A stretch of 64,000 nt of DNA from Bradyrhizobium sp. CCGE-LA001. GTDB lineage: Bacteria > Pseudomonadota > Alphaproteobacteria > Rhizobiales > Xanthobacteraceae. The DNA lies in NCBI RefSeq assembly GCF_000296215.2, contig NZ_CP013949.1, positions 2,163,501 to 2,227,500 on the forward strand. The letters are read 5' to 3'. The notes beneath the pieces were generated by a model. That model did no database searches. It worked only from the letters and a program-made list of their open reading frames with translations, and was not told the DNA's origin. A program made the position numbers and the translations under genes. Below are positions 33,884-42,202 of the stretch, piece by piece; the stretch's first letter is position 1; the number at the start of each line of letters is the position of its first letter.

Positions 33884-34840
33884 GTGAGCGAGGGGCAAGT
33901 CGGCAGAAGGCCCGTTGGCAAGGCCGTGCTTATCGCAGGCCCGACCGCCAGCGGCAAGTCGGCGCTGGCGCTGGAGCTTGCCCGCGCCACCGGCGGTATC
34001 GTCATCAATGCCGATTCCATGCAGGTCTACCGTGATCTCCGCATCATCACGGCGCGGCCGACAGGGGCGGATGAGGCGCTGGTGCCGCATCGTCTCTACG
34101 GTCATGTCGACGCGGCCGTGAATTTCTCGGCCGGTGCCTGGGTGAGCGACGCGGCGAGGGTGCTCGAAGACGCGACGGCCGAAGCTCGCCTGCCGATCTT
34201 CATCGGCGGCACCGGGCTCTATTTCAAGGCGCTGACGTCGGGCCTCTCCGTGGTGCCGCCAATCCCTGGAGAGGTTCGCGAGGACGTGCGCACGCGGCTG
34301 GAACGGAACGGCGTCGAGGCGCTGCACGCGGAACTCGCGCGCCGCGATCCGCGTGCGGCCGAGCGATTGAACCTGCGCGACCGCACCCGCATCGCCCGCG
34401 CGCTCGAGGTGGTCGAGGCGACCGGCCGCTCGCTGCTCGACTGGCATCGGGAGGCTCAGCCGCCCTTGCTGCCCAAGGACAGTTTTCGCGCGGTGTTTCT
34501 CGCTCCTGAGCGCGACGAGCTCTATGCCCGCATTGATGCCCGCTTCGATGCCATGCTGGGTGCCGGCGCGCTGATGGAGGTCGAGCGGCTCGCCGCCCGC
34601 GGCCTCGATCCGCTGCTGCCGGCGATGAAGGCGCATGGCGTGCCGGCCTTGATCCGGCATCTGCGCGGCGAACTCAGCCTGGAGGAGGCAGCCACGATCG
34701 GCCGTGCCGATACCCGCCACTACGCCAAGCGCCAGTTCACCTGGTTCCGGCACCAATTGCCCGAGTTCGAATGGGTGCGGCTGGAGGAGGCGAGGGGATG
34801 GCTGGCGACGATGGTGCGGGCGGCCGAAGATCTCGACTGA
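33884..34840 (+). CDS. miaA: tRNA dimethylallyltransferase
   Basis: 318 residues. P-loop IAGPTASGKSALALELA, then INADSMQVYRDLRIITARP and the substrate region FIGGTGLYFKALTSGL, all MiaA hallmarks; the C-terminal HYAKRQFTWFRHQ is also conserved. It adds a dimethylallyl group to A37 of tRNAs that read UNN codons. The start is GTG 33884 with TTGAGG just upstream. It lies directly upstream of the ilv leader but has a separate promoter behind it. Confidence 0.97.
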   Translation: MSEGQVGRRPVGKAVLIAGPTASGKSALALELARATGGIVINADSMQVYRDLRIITARPTGADEALVPHRLYGHVDAAVNFSAGAWVSDAARVLEDATAEARLPIFIGGTGLYFKALTSGLSVVPPIPGEVREDVRTRLERNGVEALHAELARRDPRAAERLNLRDRTRIARALEVVEATGRSLLDWHREAQPPLLPKDSFRAVFLAPERDELYARIDARFDAMLGAGALMEVERLAARGLDPLLPAMKAHGVPALIRHLRGELSLEEAATIGRADTRHYAKRQFTWFRHQLPEFEWVRLEEARGWLATMVRAAEDLD

Positions 34841-34933
34841 CGTGGTTTTGTGCCGGGTTCCTGAATTTACCTCTCGCCCAAGCCGGGGAACACCGCTACA
34901 CTGCCAAAATCGCGCGGGAACGGCCGCATTGCC

Positions 34934-34961
34934 TTGACATCCAAGCTTTGGCCGCTATGTT
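34934..34961 (+). promoter_or_regulatory. ilv operon promoter
   Basis: TTGACA (34934-34939), a 16-base spacer and TATGTT (34956-34961) form one of the best consensus promoters in the window, 33 bases before the leader-peptide ATG. Confidence 0.82.
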
Positions 34962-34993
34962 TCGCGCAACCTTTGGGAAGCCGAGCGCTAGCT

Positions 34994-35059
34994 ATGCGTA
35001 ACATTATTACCAAACTCCTTATCGCCATCGTACCCAGGCACACCGCCGGGGATGGCTAG
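34994..35059 (+). CDS. ilv operon leader peptide
   Basis: Twenty-one codons from ATG 34994 to TAG 35057 encode MRNIITKLLIAIVPRHTAGD plus Gly. Seven of ten residues between 4 and 13 are Ile, Leu or Val (IITKLLIAIV). A consensus promoter lies before it and a terminator after it, ahead of ilvI. This is the layout of attenuators in which ribosome stalling on branched-chain codons lets RNA polymerase pass the terminator. The peptide itself probably has no other role. Confidence 0.85.
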   Translation: MRNIITKLLIAIVPRHTAGDG

Positions 35060-35085
35060 CTGCCATCCACAAGACAGGCGGTGTG
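35039..35085 (+). promoter_or_regulatory. ilv leader RNA secondary structures
   Basis: Perfect arms CACACCGCC (35039-35047) and GGCGGTGTG (35077-35085) enclose an inner hairpin GGATGGC-TAGCT-GCCATCC (35050-35068). They cover the end of the leader peptide, so a translating ribosome would disrupt them. They are candidate pause and competing structures of the attenuator. Confidence 0.75.
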
Positions 35086-35088
35086 TGT

Positions 35089-35111
35089 GGGCCCTCTTCG
35101 GGGCCTTTTTT
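35089..35111 (+). terminator. ilv attenuator terminator
   Basis: GGCCC-TCTTCG-GGGCC is followed at once by six T residues (35106-35111) and stands 58 bases before ilvI. It would stop transcription when branched-chain aminoacyl-tRNAs are plentiful. Confidence 0.85.
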
Positions 35112-35169
35112 ATTTCCCGAACCCGACACGAACGAAAGCCGCTGACAACAGCGCATCCGGAGCAAGCCA

Positions 35170-36945
35170 ATGAGCGACAAGAGCCACGATCCGAACCAGA
35201 TGACCGGCGCAGCGATGATCGTCCGCGCGCTCATCGATCACGGCGTGACCGATATTTTCGGCTATCCCGGCGGCGCGGTGCTTCCGATCTATGACGAGAT
35301 CTTCCAGCAGAGCGAGGTCCAGCACATCCTGGTCCGCCACGAGCAGGGTGCGGGCCATGCCGCCGAGGGCTATGCGCGCTCGACCGGCAAGCCGGGCGTT
35401 GCGCTGGTGACCTCCGGCCCCGGCGCCACCAACATGGTGACGCCGCTCACCGACGCGCTGATGGACTCGATCCCGCTGGTCTGCATCTCCGGCCAGGTGC
35501 CGACGCATCTGATCGGCAACGACGCGTTCCAGGAATGCGACACCGTCGGCATCACGCGTCCCTGCACCAAGCACAATTGGCTGGTGCGCGACGTCAACGA
35601 TCTCGCCAAGGTGCTGCATGAAGCCTTCTACGTCGCGACCTCCGGTCGTCCGGGTCCGGTGCTGGTCGACGTCCCCAAGGACGTGCAGTTCGCGACCGGC
35701 ACCTATCATCCGCCGCGCAAGTCCGACGTGCACCGCTCCTACGCGCCGCGTGTGAAGGGTGATGCGACGCAGATCCGCAAGGCGGTGTCGCTGCTCGCCA
35801 ATGCCAAGCGCCCCGTGATCTACAGCGGCGGCGGCGTCATCAATTCCGGCCCCGAGGCGACCAGGCTGTTGCGTGAGCTGGTCGAGGTCACCGGCTTCCC
35901 GATCACCTCGACGCTGATGGGGCTCGGTGCGTATCCGGCCTCGGGTAAGAACTGGCTCGGCATGCTCGGCATGCACGGCACCTATGAAGCCAACATGACC
36001 ATGCATGATTGCGACGTCATGCTGTGCGTCGGCGCGCGGTTCGACGACCGCATCACCGGCCGCGTCGATGCGTTCTCGCCGGGCTCGAAGAAGATCCACA
36101 TCGACATCGACCCGTCCTCGATCAACAAGAACATCCGTGTCGACGTGCCGATCATCGGCGATTGCGGCAACATCCTCGGCGACATCCTCCAGGTGTTCAA
36201 AGCGGAGGCGAAGAAGCCCGACGTCAAGTCGTGGTGGCAGCAGATCGCGCAGTGGCGTGCCCGCAACTCGCTCTATTACAAGAAGAGCAACGACCTCATC
36301 CTGCCCCAGCACGCGATCCAGAGCCTGTTCGAGCTGACGCGCGGCAAGGACACCTACATCACGACCGAAGTCGGCCAGCACCAGATGTGGGCCGCGCAGT
36401 TCTACGGCTTCGAGGAGCCGCACCGCTGGATGACGTCGGGCGGTCTCGGCACCATGGGCTACGGCCTGCCGGCGGCGATCGGCGTGCAGGTGGCCCATCC
36501 GGACAGCCTGGTCATCGACATCGCGGGCGATGCCTCGGTGCAGATGACGATGCAGGAGATGTCGACGGCCGTGCAGTACGAGCTGCCGATCAAGATCTTC
36601 ATCCTGAACAACCAGTACATGGGCATGGTGCGGCAATGGCAGCAGCTGCTGCACGGCAACCGCCTGTCGCATTCCTATTCGGAGGCGCTGCCGGATTTCG
36701 TCAAGCTTGCGGAAGCCTATGGCGGCGTCGGCCTGCAGGTGCACAAGCCCGGCGATCTCGAGGGCGCCATCAAGGAGATGATCGCGGTGAAGCGACCGGT
36801 GCTGTTCGACTGCCGCGTCGCGGCACTCGAGAACTGCTTCCCGATGATCCCCTCCGGCAAGGCGCACAACGAGATGCTGTTGCCGGAGCAGGCCAACGAC
36901 GAGGCCACCGCGAAGGCATTCGCCGGCGGCAAGGCGCTGGTGTGA
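35170..36945 (+). CDS. ilvI: acetolactate synthase large (catalytic) subunit
   Basis: 591 residues. It condenses pyruvate with pyruvate or 2-ketobutyrate, the first common step to valine, leucine and isoleucine, using thiamine diphosphate and FAD. Motifs: YPGGAVLPIYDE and the catalytic Glu in RHEQGAGHAAEGYAR; GPGATNMVTPLTDALMDSIP; the thiamine-diphosphate site GDASVQMTMQEMSTAVQYELP and NNQYMGMVRQWQ. It is 24 bases ahead of ilvH. Expression is controlled by the attenuator upstream. Confidence 0.97.
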   Translation: MSDKSHDPNQMTGAAMIVRALIDHGVTDIFGYPGGAVLPIYDEIFQQSEVQHILVRHEQGAGHAAEGYARSTGKPGVALVTSGPGATNMVTPLTDALMDSIPLVCISGQVPTHLIGNDAFQECDTVGITRPCTKHNWLVRDVNDLAKVLHEAFYVATSGRPGPVLVDVPKDVQFATGTYHPPRKSDVHRSYAPRVKGDATQIRKAVSLLANAKRPVIYSGGGVINSGPEATRLLRELVEVTGFPITSTLMGLGAYPASGKNWLGMLGMHGTYEANMTMHDCDVMLCVGARFDDRITGRVDAFSPGSKKIHIDIDPSSINKNIRVDVPIIGDCGNILGDILQVFKAEAKKPDVKSWWQQIAQWRARNSLYYKKSNDLILPQHAIQSLFELTRGKDTYITTEVGQHQMWAAQFYGFEEPHRWMTSGGLGTMGYGLPAAIGVQVAHPDSLVIDIAGDASVQMTMQEMSTAVQYELPIKIFILNNQYMGMVRQWQQLLHGNRLSHSYSEALPDFVKLAEAYGGVGLQVHKPGDLEGAIKEMIAVKRPVLFDCRVAALENCFPMIPSGKAHNEMLLPEQANDEATAKAFAGGKALV

Positions 36946-36969
36946 CGAGAGACATTTGAGGGGACGATC

Positions 36970-37512
36970 ATGAACCAGCCCGCATCCGCCTATTTCATCG
37001 AGGACCGCCACGACCCCAACGAGACGCACACACTCGCCGTGCTCGTGCAGAACGAGCCTGGCGTGCTCGCGCGCGTCATCGGCCTGTTCTCGGGCCGCGG
37101 CTACAACATCGAGAGCCTCACGGTCTCGGAGACGGAAGCGCAGAAGCATCTGTCGCGCATCACCATCGTCACCACCGGCACGCCGATGGTGATCGCGCAG
37201 ATCAAGAACCAGCTCGACCGCATGATCCCGGTCTACCAGGTCGTCGACATGACCCAGACCAAGCGCTCGATCGAGCGCGAGCTTGCGATGGTGAAGGTGC
37301 GCGGGCAGGGCGAGCACCGGGTCGAGGCGCTCAGGCTCGCGGATGCGTTCCGCGCCCGCGTGATCGATGCCACCACCGAGAGCTTTGTGTTCGAGATCAC
37401 AGGCAATACCGACAAGATCAATCAATATATCGACCTGATGCGCCCGCTCGGCCTCGTCGAGGTGTCGCGCACCGGCGTTGCCGCGATCGGCCGCGGGCCT
37501 GAAGGGATGTGA
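36970..37512 (+). CDS. ilvH: acetolactate synthase small (regulatory) subunit
   Basis: 180 residues. An N-terminal ACT domain (HTLAVLVQNEPGVLARVIGLFSGRGYNIESLTV) senses valine, and the C-terminal domain (IMDATTESFVFE-like ATTESFVFEITG, then LMRPLGLVEVSRTG) completes the regulatory subunit. It activates IlvI and confers feedback inhibition. A methyltransferase gene begins three bases after its stop, so the transcript extends beyond the synthase genes. Confidence 0.97.
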   Translation: MNQPASAYFIEDRHDPNETHTLAVLVQNEPGVLARVIGLFSGRGYNIESLTVSETEAQKHLSRITIVTTGTPMVIAQIKNQLDRMIPVYQVVDMTQTKRSIERELAMVKVRGQGEHRVEALRLADAFRARVIDATTESFVFEITGNTDKINQYIDLMRPLGLVEVSRTGVAAIGRGPEGM

Positions 37513-37515
37513 GCC

Positions 37516-38211
37516 ATGCTGGCGCGCGACTGGTACTATAACGAGCGGAATCGGATGGGCATCGGGCCCGCGGTGGCGTCGATCTACGACAGCCACGAGG
37601 ATGCCGATTTGCGGGCGCGCGCCGCGCTGAAAACGCTCGGGGTCCAGCGCGGCTGGCGCATCGCCGACATCGGCTGCGGCAACGGCGTGCTTGCCACCGA
37701 AGCCGCCCTGATGGGCGCCGAGGTCGACGCCATCGACATCTCGCCGGCGATGCTGGCGCTCGCCGAGATCTACGCGCGTGACCGCAAGGCGCCGGTCCGC
37801 ACCCAGTCGGCCGGCCTGCTCAGCTTTTCCTACCAGGCGGAGTCCTACGATCTGATCGTCAGCGAGTTCACGCTGCATCATCTGCCGGACTTCTGGAAGG
37901 CGGTTGCGATGTCGCGGATCTATCGCGCGCTGAAACCGGGCGCGAGCTTCTACCTCCGCGACATCGTTTATGCCTCGATGCCCGATGCCATCGAGCGCGA
38001 CGTCGAGCAATGGGCCGATTTCCAGATCAAGAATCACGACTTTGCGCGCGACGGCGTCGTCACGCATATGCGCGACGAATATTCCACCTTCGGCTGGGTG
38101 ATGGAGCGGATGCTGACCGATGTCGGCTTCATGCTGGTCTCGGCCGACTACCACGCCCCCATGCACGGCACCTATCTGCTGCGGAAACCAAAGGCCGGCG
38201 AGCAAGGCTAA
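37516..38211 (+). CDS. class I SAM-dependent methyltransferase
   Basis: 231 residues. The SAM-binding motif IADIGCGNGVLATEAALMGAEV and following VDAIDISPAMLALA are intact; later motifs (DLIVSEFTLHHLPDFWKAV and ALKPGASFYLRDIVY) are typical of small-molecule methyltransferases. The substrate is unknown. It lies three bases after ilvH and 44 bases before the EamA gene, so it is probably expressed with branched-chain synthesis. Confidence 0.9.
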   Translation: MLARDWYYNERNRMGIGPAVASIYDSHEDADLRARAALKTLGVQRGWRIADIGCGNGVLATEAALMGAEVDAIDISPAMLALAEIYARDRKAPVRTQSAGLLSFSYQAESYDLIVSEFTLHHLPDFWKAVAMSRIYRALKPGASFYLRDIVYASMPDAIERDVEQWADFQIKNHDFARDGVVTHMRDEYSTFGWVMERMLTDVGFMLVSADYHAPMHGTYLLRKPKAGEQG

Positions 38212-38255
38212 CAAGAATAACAGGGCTGCACGACGGTGCAGGACCGGGACCAACA

Positions 38256-39131
38256 ATGAAGCCGGCCGACATCCTCATCGCGATCCTGGTTGCGATCATT
38301 TGGGGGCTTGCCTTCGTGGCGAGCCGGATCGCGCTCGACGAATTTTCGCCGGAGCTGATGACGGCGATGCGCTTTGCCATCGCCGCGCTGCCGTGCCTGT
38401 TCATTCCCAAGCCGAAGGTCGCCTGGTCATTGCTGATCGCCATCAGCTTCACCTTGTTTCTCGGCCAGTTCCTGAGCCAGGCCTACGGCATCGCCCATGG
38501 CGTCCCCGTGGGGCTGACCAGCGTGGTGGTGCAGAGCCAGGCGTTGTTCACGATCGGCTTCGCCGCGATCGCTTTCGGCGAGCGGCCGACGCCGATGCAG
38601 TCGCTCGGCATCGGCATCGCCGCAGCGGGGCTTTTGATGATCTGCGGCACCGTCGGTTACGATTTCAGCGTCGGCGCCTTCGCAATGCTGATGGTCGCGC
38701 CGATCTGCTTTGCCGTCGGCAATCTCCTGCTGCGGGGCGCTCGCGGTGCGCCGATGTTCGGCCTGTTCGCCTGGCTATGCCTCACGGCGGCCGTGCCGCT
38801 GTTTGTGCTGACGCTGATCGTCGACGGGCCGATGCCGACTTTTCAGTCGCTGATCCACATGTCGCTCACCGGCCTGATCTGCCTGCTCATGATCGGCGCC
38901 ATCTCCACCAGCATCGCTTATTGGCTGTGGGGGCGGTTGCTCCGCGATTATCCGGCCGCCCAGGTGGTGCCGTTCGCCTTGCTGGTGCCGTTCGTGGGAT
39001 CGGCGACCTCCAGCATCGTGTTCGGCGAGCGGTTCGGGCCCTTGCGTCTCGCCGGCATGCTCACCGTGATCGGCGGTATCGCCGTGATGGTGCTGGCGAA
39101 GCGTCCGCAAGTTTTGCCGAAGACAGCGTGA
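38256..39131 (+). CDS. EamA-family (DMT) transporter
   Basis: 291 residues with ten predicted membrane helices and the two-fold EamA repeat; starts ILIAILVAIIWGLAFVASRIAL and has the conserved SVVVQSQALFTIGFAAIAFGERPT in repeat 1, SATSSIVFGERFG in repeat 2. Members export amino acids or other metabolites. ATG 38256 begins the first helix; the frame upstream lies within the methyltransferase gene. The LysE-type gene begins seven bases after its stop, and both sit inside the ilv gene group. Confidence 0.9.
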   Translation: MKPADILIAILVAIIWGLAFVASRIALDEFSPELMTAMRFAIAALPCLFIPKPKVAWSLLIAISFTLFLGQFLSQAYGIAHGVPVGLTSVVVQSQALFTIGFAAIAFGERPTPMQSLGIGIAAAGLLMICGTVGYDFSVGAFAMLMVAPICFAVGNLLLRGARGAPMFGLFAWLCLTAAVPLFVLTLIVDGPMPTFQSLIHMSLTGLICLLMIGAISTSIAYWLWGRLLRDYPAAQVVPFALLVPFVGSATSSIVFGERFGPLRLAGMLTVIGGIAVMVLAKRPQVLPKTA

Positions 39132-39138
39132 GGTGAGC

Positions 39139-39741
39139 ATGTCGCAGTCGCTGTTCTATGCCTTCCTCGCCTTCATGACCGTGATGTATTTCACGCCCGG
39201 GCCGAACAACATCATGCTGCTGTCCTCGGGCCTGACCTACGGCTTCCGCCGCACCATCCCGCACATCGCCGGCATCGTCATCGGTTTTGCCTTCATGGTC
39301 GCCGCGGTCGGCCTCGGTCTCGGCACCGTCTTTCTGTCCTACCCGATCCTCCAGAGCATCTTGAAATATGGCGGTGCGGTCTACCTGATCTATCTCGCCG
39401 CTGCGATCGCCATGTCCGGTCCGACCAGGCCGGGTGAGGGGAGTGGCCGCGGCCCGATGACGTTCTGGGGCGCGGCCATGTTTCAGTGGATCAACGCCAA
39501 AGGGTGGGTGATCGTGATCGGCACTATCACGGCCTATGCAGCGATCGCCCAATTCCCGCTCAATATCGCGATCCAGACCGTGATCAGCCTGCTCATCGGG
39601 ACGGTCTCGACGGTGATCTGGGCGCTGTTCGGCACCGCGCTGCGCCCGGTCCTGACCTCCGAGCGGCTGGTTCGCGCCTTCAACATCCTGATGGCGGTTC
39701 TGCTGCTCGCGTCCCTCTACCCCGTCTTCATGGATGCATGA
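39139..39741 (+). CDS. LysE/RhtB-family exporter
   Basis: 200 residues, six membrane helices. The family pattern is clear: FLAFMTVMYFTPGPNNIMLLSSGLTYGFRR near the start, GAVYLIYLAAAIA, and FQWINAKGWVIVIGTITAY. LysE-type proteins export amino acids such as lysine, homoserine or threonine. GAGG lies before ATG 39139; the GTG at 39133 is too near it. Placed between ilvH and ilvC, it might relieve amino-acid excess, which is inference from location. Confidence 0.92.
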   Translation: MSQSLFYAFLAFMTVMYFTPGPNNIMLLSSGLTYGFRRTIPHIAGIVIGFAFMVAAVGLGLGTVFLSYPILQSILKYGGAVYLIYLAAAIAMSGPTRPGEGSGRGPMTFWGAAMFQWINAKGWVIVIGTITAYAAIAQFPLNIAIQTVISLLIGTVSTVIWALFGTALRPVLTSERLVRAFNILMAVLLLASLYPVFMDA

Positions 39742-39873
39742 TGCCGCAGATTTCCATGCAGAAACGGGTTTCCCAGGGGCCCTAAAATGCTCTAGACAGC
39801 CTCCGAAATCCGTCAATTCGCCTTCGAAAGACTAACCATCGGCCGATTCCGGCCCCCGAACGAGGAAACGACT

Positions 39874-40893
39874 ATGCGTGTTTATTACGATCGCGACGCC
39901 GACCTGAACCTGATCAAGGGCAAGAAGGTCGCCATCGTCGGCTATGGCAGCCAGGGCCACGCCCATGCGCTCAACCTCAAGGACTCCGGCGTCAAGGAAG
40001 TCGCCATCGCGCTGCGCAAGGACTCCGGCTCGGTGAAGAAGGCGGAAGCGGCCGGCTTCAAGGTGATGGAAGTCGCCGAAGCCGCCAAATGGGCCGACCT
40101 CGTCATGATGCTGACCCCGGACGAACTCCAGGGCGACATCTATCGCGAGCACCTGCACGACAACATGAAGAAGGGCGCCGCCCTCGTCTTCGCGCACGGC
40201 CTCAACGTCCACTTCAATCTGCTCGATCCGCGCGCCGACCTCGACGTGCTGATGATCGCCCCGAAGGGCCCCGGCCACACCGTGCGCTCGGAATATCAGC
40301 GCGGCGGCGGCGTGCCCTGCCTGATCGCGATCGCCAAGGACGTCTCGGGCAACGCCCATGACCTCGGCCTGTCCTACGCCTCGGCGGTCGGCGGCGGCCG
40401 TGCCGGCATCATCGAGACCACCTTCAAGGAAGAGTGTGAGACCGATCTGTTCGGCGAGCAGGTGGTGCTCTGCGGCGGCCTGGTCGAGCTGATCAAGGGC
40501 GGCTACGAGACTCTGGTCGAGGCCGGCTACGCGCCGGAGATGGCCTATTTCGAGTGCCTGCACGAAGTGAAGCTGATCGTCGACCTGATCTATGAAGGCG
40601 GCATCGCCAACATGAACTACTCGATCTCCAACACCGCCGAGTACGGCGAGTACGTCACCGGCCCGCGCATCATCACCGACGAGACCAAGAAGGAGATGCG
40701 GAAGGTGCTGGCCGACATCCAGGGCGGCAAGTTCGCCCGCGACTGGATGCTCGAGAACAAGGTCAACCAGACCTCGTTCAAGGCGACCCGCGCCAAGCTC
40801 GCCGCCCACCCGATCGAGGAAGTCGGCGCGAAGCTGCGCGACATGATGCCCTGGATCAAGAAGGGCGCGCTGGTCGACAAGTCGAAGAACTAA
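39874..40893 (+). CDS. ilvC: ketol-acid reductoisomerase (class I)
   Basis: 339 residues, the short class I form. The Rossmann motif GYGSQGHAHALNLKDSG binds NADPH; the metal-binding residues lie in KGPGHTVRSEY and the C-terminal helical domain (ECETDLFGEQVVLCGG, ECLHEVKLIVDLIYEGG). It converts acetolactate to dihydroxyisovalerate, the second step of the pathway begun by ilvIH. It is separated from the LysE gene by 132 bases, so it may have its own promoter. A palindrome follows the stop. Confidence 0.98.
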   Translation: MRVYYDRDADLNLIKGKKVAIVGYGSQGHAHALNLKDSGVKEVAIALRKDSGSVKKAEAAGFKVMEVAEAAKWADLVMMLTPDELQGDIYREHLHDNMKKGAALVFAHGLNVHFNLLDPRADLDVLMIAPKGPGHTVRSEYQRGGGVPCLIAIAKDVSGNAHDLGLSYASAVGGGRAGIIETTFKEECETDLFGEQVVLCGGLVELIKGGYETLVEAGYAPEMAYFECLHEVKLIVDLIYEGGIANMNYSISNTAEYGEYVTGPRIITDETKKEMRKVLADIQGGKFARDWMLENKVNQTSFKATRAKLAAHPIEEVGAKLRDMMPWIKKGALVDKSKN

Positions 40894-40906
40894 GCCGTCG
40901 TTTCTC

Positions 40907-40944
40907 GGACGCAGCGCATCACGCAAATGGTGCGCTGCTGGTCC
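40907..40944. repeat. palindromic hairpin after ilvC
   Basis: GGAC/GTCC outer and CAGCGCA/TGCGCTG inner arms form a hairpin 14 bases after the ilvC stop. It has no T run; it may mark the transcript end or belong to a dispersed repeat family. Confidence 0.6.
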
Positions 40945-41040
40945 GGGGGCCATTGCGGCTCCTGGATTCCAGCTCTGCTGCCCCCTTCGCACCATCGCTA
41001 TTTTCCGCCATGATTGCGAGAGCCTTGAGGGGAGGGCATC

Positions 41041-41892
41041 ATGCGATCTGTCGTCGTGACCGGCGCGTCCACCGGCATCGGCTGGGCCGTTGCGAAATTC
41101 CTGATCGGGCGCGGCTATCGTGTGTTCGGCAGCGTCCGCAAGCAGGCCGATGCCGATCGGCTTGCCGGTGAATTGGGCACGAACTTCACGCCGCTCTTGT
41201 TCGACGTCACCGATGAGGCCGCCGTGCTGGCCGCCGCACGCCAAGTGCGTGAGGCGGTGGGCGGCGAGACGCTCGCGGGTCTCGTCAACAACGCGGGCAT
41301 CGCGGTCGCCGGTCCCGTCCTCGAATTGTCGGCTGACGATTTCCGCCGCCAGATGGACGTCAACGTCATCGGCCCTGTGATCGCGACAAAGGCGTTCGGG
41401 CCCTTGCTCGGTGCGGACCCATCTCTGAAAGGACCGAAGGGCCGGATCGTGATGATCGGCTCGGTCGCGGGCAGGAACGGCAATCCGCTGTCGGCGCCCT
41501 ATTGCACCTCCAAGCACGCCATCGAGGGACTGTCGGAGAGCCTGCGCCGTGAGCTGATGCTGTTCGGCATCGACGTCATCATCGTCGCCCCCGGCGCGGT
41601 GAAGACGCCGATCTGGAGCAAGGCCGAACAGATCGATCTCTCCGTCTACAAGAACTCGCCCTATCTGCCGGCGCTGAACAAGGTGATGGCTTTCATGATG
41701 GACCTCGGCGCCAAGGGCCTGCCCGCCGAGCGCATCGCCGAAGTCGTGTTCGAAGCGCTGACGGCGGCAAGCCCCAAGGTGCGCTACCAGATCACGCCGG
41801 ACCCGCTGCGCCATCTGATCGGCGCCGTGCTGCCGAAACGGACGGTCGACCGCATCATCGCCAAGCGGCTTGGGCTGCTGCCGCCGGGATGA
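41041..41892 (+). CDS. short-chain dehydrogenase/reductase
   Basis: 283 residues. The cofactor motif TGASTGIG, the NNAG motif (LVNNAGIAVAG) and the catalytic Ser...YCTSK (Ser in MIGSVAGRNG, Tyr and Lys in YCTSK) are all intact. It oxidises or reduces a hydroxyl or keto group with NAD(P); the substrate is unknown. The C-terminal 60 residues, with PAERIAEVVFEAL and VRYQITPDP, resemble SDRs acting on lipids or retinol-like compounds. GAGGGGAGGG precedes the ATG. It appears to be a single-gene unit. Confidence 0.93.
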   Translation: MRSVVVTGASTGIGWAVAKFLIGRGYRVFGSVRKQADADRLAGELGTNFTPLLFDVTDEAAVLAAARQVREAVGGETLAGLVNNAGIAVAGPVLELSADDFRRQMDVNVIGPVIATKAFGPLLGADPSLKGPKGRIVMIGSVAGRNGNPLSAPYCTSKHAIEGLSESLRRELMLFGIDVIIVAPGAVKTPIWSKAEQIDLSVYKNSPYLPALNKVMAFMMDLGAKGLPAERIAEVVFEALTAASPKVRYQITPDPLRHLIGAVLPKRTVDRIIAKRLGLLPPG

Positions 41893-42202
41893 CCGGCGTT
41901 CAGTTCGCCCGCGGGCCTGTCCCGCGAAGCTGCCTGTCCTCGATGCCATGCGCCCGGCCCCCGCCTGACCATATCCGGCAACCCCCGTGTGCTGGTGCGC
42001 TGCAACCGGGCGCTGGCGGAGCGTGGTGGCGGCACACGGTCCCACGTCGCAGGCGGGTCCTCCTCTGCGTGCGGCCCATTGTCTTTCACTAACAATAACC
42101 GAAGGTCGAATCGCCGCACGCGTTGCCTGACCGTGACTGTTCCATTACAATTTTATGACACGGTGCAGGCTTCCGGCTGCGCCGGGCGCCGCTAGCCGAA
42201 TT
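41893..42202. other. intergenic region
   Basis: About 310 bases between the SDR gene and the next gene. Short frames here have no ribosome site or recognisable product. An AT-richer stretch near 42080-42160 (ACTAACAATAACCG and TTACAATTTTATG) is the likeliest promoter area for the following gene; no box was identified. Confidence 0.5.

Noticed and set aside
35110..38256. A frame of about 1050 codons on the minus strand opposite ilvIH
   Set aside because: It lies across three well-identified genes and the product is a low-complexity His/Arg/Asp-rich shadow.
39832..42045. Long minus-strand frame opposite ilvC and the SDR gene
   Set aside because: Same reasoning: ilvC and the SDR have full catalytic motifs on the plus strand.
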